Positions 34,967 to 37,107 of a DNA stretch of 37,107 nucleotides are shown piece by piece. The stretch lies in contig QHXZ01000048.1 in NCBI GenBank assembly GCA_003223165.1, forward strand, positions 1-37,107. The letters run 5' to 3'. The stretch's first letter is position 1. Each line of letters starts with the position of its first letter. Under the pieces are notes generated by a model. That model made no database searches and was not told where the DNA came from. It saw only the letters and a program-made list of their open reading frames with translations. The position numbers were made by a program, and so were the translations under genes. The DNA comes from Acidobacteriota bacterium. GTDB lineage: Bacteria; Acidobacteriota; Polarisedimenticolia; Gp22-AA2.

Positions 34967-37107
34967 GTGATCGACGACGAACTGCTCCAAGAACTCCTCG
35001 CCAAGGCCTCGACGCTTTACCACAACGGCGAGTACAAAGGCGCCATCGAGGCCTGGCGCGAGGCGCTCACGGTCGACCCGGCCAGCCAGAAGGCGAAGGA
35101 GGGGATCCGCATGGCGACCCTCCTCCTGGGTGACTGGGAGCCCCAGGCCCCCGGCCCGTCCGCCCCAGCGGAGCCGACGACCCCGGCCGACGGCGGACCG
35201 GAGCCGGGCGCCGAGACGCCGCCGGAAGAGATGGAGGCCCGCCTCGACCTCGGCATCGCCCGGGTCAAGCAGCTCCTGGCGCAGCGCAAGTACTCCGAAG
35301 CGATCGAGGGGGCGCAGGGCCTCCTGCCCCTGAGCCCCGATTCGGAGGAAGTCCAGAGACTCCTCGAGGAAGCGCAGCAGGCCTTCGAATCGTCCCCCTT
35401 CATCGAAGAGCACCTGACGCTGGCGCGGGAGCTGTTCGCGCAGGAGCGCTACGCCGAAGCCGAAACGGAATGCGAGAAGGTCTTCGTCCTCGACGCGGCC
35501 CATCCCGAGGCCCAGGCGCTGCTGGCGGAGATCCGCGCGCGGGCGCAGAAGAATCTCGCGCGCGCCGCCAGCCAGCTCGGCGGGATGACCGTGAAGCTCA
35601 CCGCCGCCGACATCGCGGCAGCCGGACCGAGGCCGGCGCCGGGCAAGGCGGCCGCCGCGCCCTCCAGGCCCGCGGCGCCGTCCCATCCGCCTCAGGCGGC
35701 GAAACCGGTCGCGGCGCCGTCGAAGCCCGAGGCGGGCTCGAAAGGGACGAGCTTCGGCGGCGAGGTGATGCTCGACGCGGATGACGCCCCCAGCGTCGCC
35801 ATGGGCGGGGCGGGCGCGCCCGCTGCCACGCCTCCCGACGAGACGGACGGCGAGGCGGCGGCCAGGCAGGAGGAAGTGGCGGCCCGCTCGCGTCTCGAGT
35901 CGGCCTTCGCGCAGGCCGGGGTGGCGGACGCGGAGGCCCTCCCCGAGGCGCAGCCGTTCGAGCTGGCCGAGGGCGGGATCGCGCCCACCCCCGCGGCGCC
36001 CCCGGCCGCCGCGGAACAGCAAGTCGTGGAGGCCAGGACGGTCGTCCCTCCCGCGGTCCGTGCCGTGCCGCGCGCTCCGGCGCCTGCCGAGGCGCAGGAG
36101 GCGAAGCCCGCGCCCTCGCCTCGTCCCGCCTCATCACCCCAGAGCGCGGGAAAACCGCGGCCCTCCGCGACGCCTCCCAAGGCCGCGGCGAAGGGACGGG
36201 CCCCCGTGGCGGCGCCCGCGGCGTCACCGCAGCCCGGACACGATCCCGCCAGCGCCACGCTGCCCGACGCGCCGGCCACGGATGGGACCGCCAACTGGGA
36301 GACCGAGCTGACCAAGCTCAACCTGAAGGTGGGCGAAAGGACCCTCCTCAAGGGGACGGGGACGAAGGCGGGCGCCCCGCCCGTGGAACCCGGCCCGGAG
36401 GAGGATCTGATGTCGCTCCTCGACACCGACCTCGGCGGGCCCGCGCCTGCCCCGCCGGGCGGGGCGAAGGAGCCGTCCTCGTCGGGCGCGGCGTCGATTC
36501 CCCTCGCGACCTCCGCTCCCGCACAGGACAAGGACACGAAGGGGAGCGTCGCGCGGCCGCGCCGCGAGCATGCGCCACGGGAGGCGCTCGGCGAGGACCA
36601 GGAACAGCCCGCACCGACGCCGCGCGCGCGCCCCTCGGCTCGGCCGAGGCCCGTGGAATCGCCGGGGGCCCGCACCGGCTCGGCGGGCCGCAAGTTTCTG
36701 GTCATGCTCCTTCTGCTCCTCCTCGCCGGCGGTGGGGCATGGTTCTTCTTCAGGCCCCAGGTGATCGCGGGCCTCGCCGCCATCCAGTCCATGCTGCCGA
36801 TCCGATCGGCGGGCGGCCCCGGCTCTCCGGATCACCCGGTCGCGCCGCCGGCCGGCTCGTCATCGGGACCCACGCTGGATCCGGGGCAGTCCGCCATCCC
36901 GACGCCGATCGGGGGCGGGAACCGGCAGGGAGGCCAGGCCGCCCCATCGCCCGAAGGGCAGAGCGCAGCGGCCGCAGGCGCGCCGGGCCCGGGCTCGCCG
37001 GCCGCCGGGGCGGCCGCGCCGGCGCCGCATCCCTCGAGCGCGGCGGCCAGGAACGCCGGGTCGGACGAGGCGATCCCGAACGGCGCGCCGATCAAGCCCG
37101 AGACGCA
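34967..37107 (+). CDS. Large TPR protein with disordered linker and one central membrane segment (3' end outside window)
   Basis: The frame is open from GTG 34967 to the window end: at least 713 codons, no stop. Residues 5-50 form a TPR-like pair of helices (LAKASTLYHNGEYKGAIEAWREALTVDP). Two more repeats lie at about 85-130 and 145-195 (FAQERYAEAETECEKVFVLDAAHPEAQALLAEI). Residues of about 205-575 are Ala/Pro/Lys/Glu-rich and likely disordered. A single membrane segment follows (KFLVMLLLLLLAGGGAWFFF, about 576-595), then a Pro/Gly/Ala-rich extracytoplasmic tail. The layout, cytoplasmic TPR to membrane to Pro-rich periplasmic arm, would suit a TonB-like or secretion/motility scaffold, but the deciding C-terminal domain is not in the window. 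GTG 34967 has only a weak AGGCGG site. Confidence 0.75.
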   Translation, partial: MIDDELLQELLAKASTLYHNGEYKGAIEAWREALTVDPASQKAKEGIRMATLLLGDWEPQAPGPSAPAEPTTPADGGPEPGAETPPEEMEARLDLGIARVKQLLAQRKYSEAIEGAQGLLPLSPDSEEVQRLLEEAQQAFESSPFIEEHLTLARELFAQERYAEAETECEKVFVLDAAHPEAQALLAEIRARAQKNLARAASQLGGMTVKLTAADIAAAGPRPAPGKAAAAPSRPAAPSHPPQAAKPVAAPSKPEAGSKGTSFGGEVMLDADDAPSVAMGGAGAPAATPPDETDGEAAARQEEVAARSRLESAFAQAGVADAEALPEAQPFELAEGGIAPTPAAPPAAAEQQVVEARTVVPPAVRAVPRAPAPAEAQEAKPAPSPRPASSPQSAGKPRPSATPPKAAAKGRAPVAAPAASPQPGHDPASATLPDAPATDGTANWETELTKLNLKVGERTLLKGTGTKAGAPPVEPGPEEDLMSLLDTDLGGPAPAPPGGAKEPSSSGAASIPLATSAPAQDKDTKGSVARPRREHAPREALGEDQEQPAPTPRARPSARPRPVESPGARTGSAGRKFLVMLLLLLLAGGGAWFFFRPQVIAGLAAIQSMLPIRSAGGPGSPDHPVAPPAGSSSGPTLDPGQSAIPTPIGGGNRQGGQAAPSPEGQSAAAAGAPGPGSPAAGAAAPAPHPSSAAARNAGSDEAIPNGAPIKPET

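Noticed and set aside
1-37107. tRNA, rRNA, CRISPR array, insertion sequence, prophage or attachment site
   Set aside because: I read both strands for these and found no cloverleaf with conserved T-arm sequence, no regularly spaced repeats, and no transposase or integrase motifs.

Overview
The window is about 37 kb of very GC-rich bacterial chromosome (roughly 70 percent by eye). It is densely packed on both strands and shows no tRNA, rRNA, CRISPR array, transposase or phage gene. The gene set points to a Gram-negative-type heterotroph: futalosine-pathway menaquinone genes (mqnA, mqnC), a DUF3187 outer-membrane-type protein, lipoproteins, PilZ and GAF/PAS signalling, S9 and DUF885 peptidases and a dipeptide-type ABC importer. 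This mix and the base composition fit Acidobacteriota or a neighbouring high-GC soil or sediment phylum. The phylum is an inference, because no marker RNA is present.

Layout. 1-2300: the tail of a molybdenum-hydroxylase FAD subunit, an APC transporter and a cold-shock gene with its own terminator. 2298-6643: a dipeptidyl-peptidase-IV-like gene (minus strand, broken), a secreted trypsin-like protease and a frameshifted GAF-PAS sensor. 6722-10259: uppP with a KimA-like permease, then PDZ and PilZ proteins. 10295-12350: a second cold-shock gene and rho, each followed by an intrinsic terminator. 12504-14271: a membrane-anchored metallophosphoesterase, a small strongly promoted unit ending in a 17-codon Lys-rich reading frame, and a zinc-ribbon protein. 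14264-18615: rarA, an XRE regulator and an overlapping operon of ECF sigma factor, zf-HC2 anti-sigma factor and DUF3187 protein. 18718-23604: a CPA2 antiporter, a broken PDZ-thioredoxin gene, a DUF885 metallopeptidase lipoprotein and an SRPBCC protein. 23783-29315: an AmrS-type radical SAM enzyme, then a minus-strand operon mqnA-mqnC-aspartyl protease-PH-like protein, diverging from a small membrane protein and a thiE-like gene. 29317-34042: rlmN and a permease-binding protein-permease operon without ATPase genes. 34112-37107: two TPR membrane proteins, the second cut by the window end.

Three signals stand out. (1) Several start codons lie only 7-10 nt after a recognisable -10 box and lack a Shine-Dalgarno sequence, suggesting frequent leaderless transcripts. 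(2) Three unrelated genes (DPP-IV-like, KimA-like, thioredoxin-like) each appear to lack a conserved stretch of about 40-60 nt, two of them with a frame change, and a fourth gene has a single-base frameshift. This is either a systematic sequence or assembly fault or a real deletion process. (3) The unit at 13567-13990 has the best promoter and the best Shine-Dalgarno sequence in the window, yet serves only a 17-residue Lys-rich reading frame that begins with ATT. Rho also carries an unusual His-rich N-terminal extension.

All functional names come from reading motifs and remembered family features; no database search was run.
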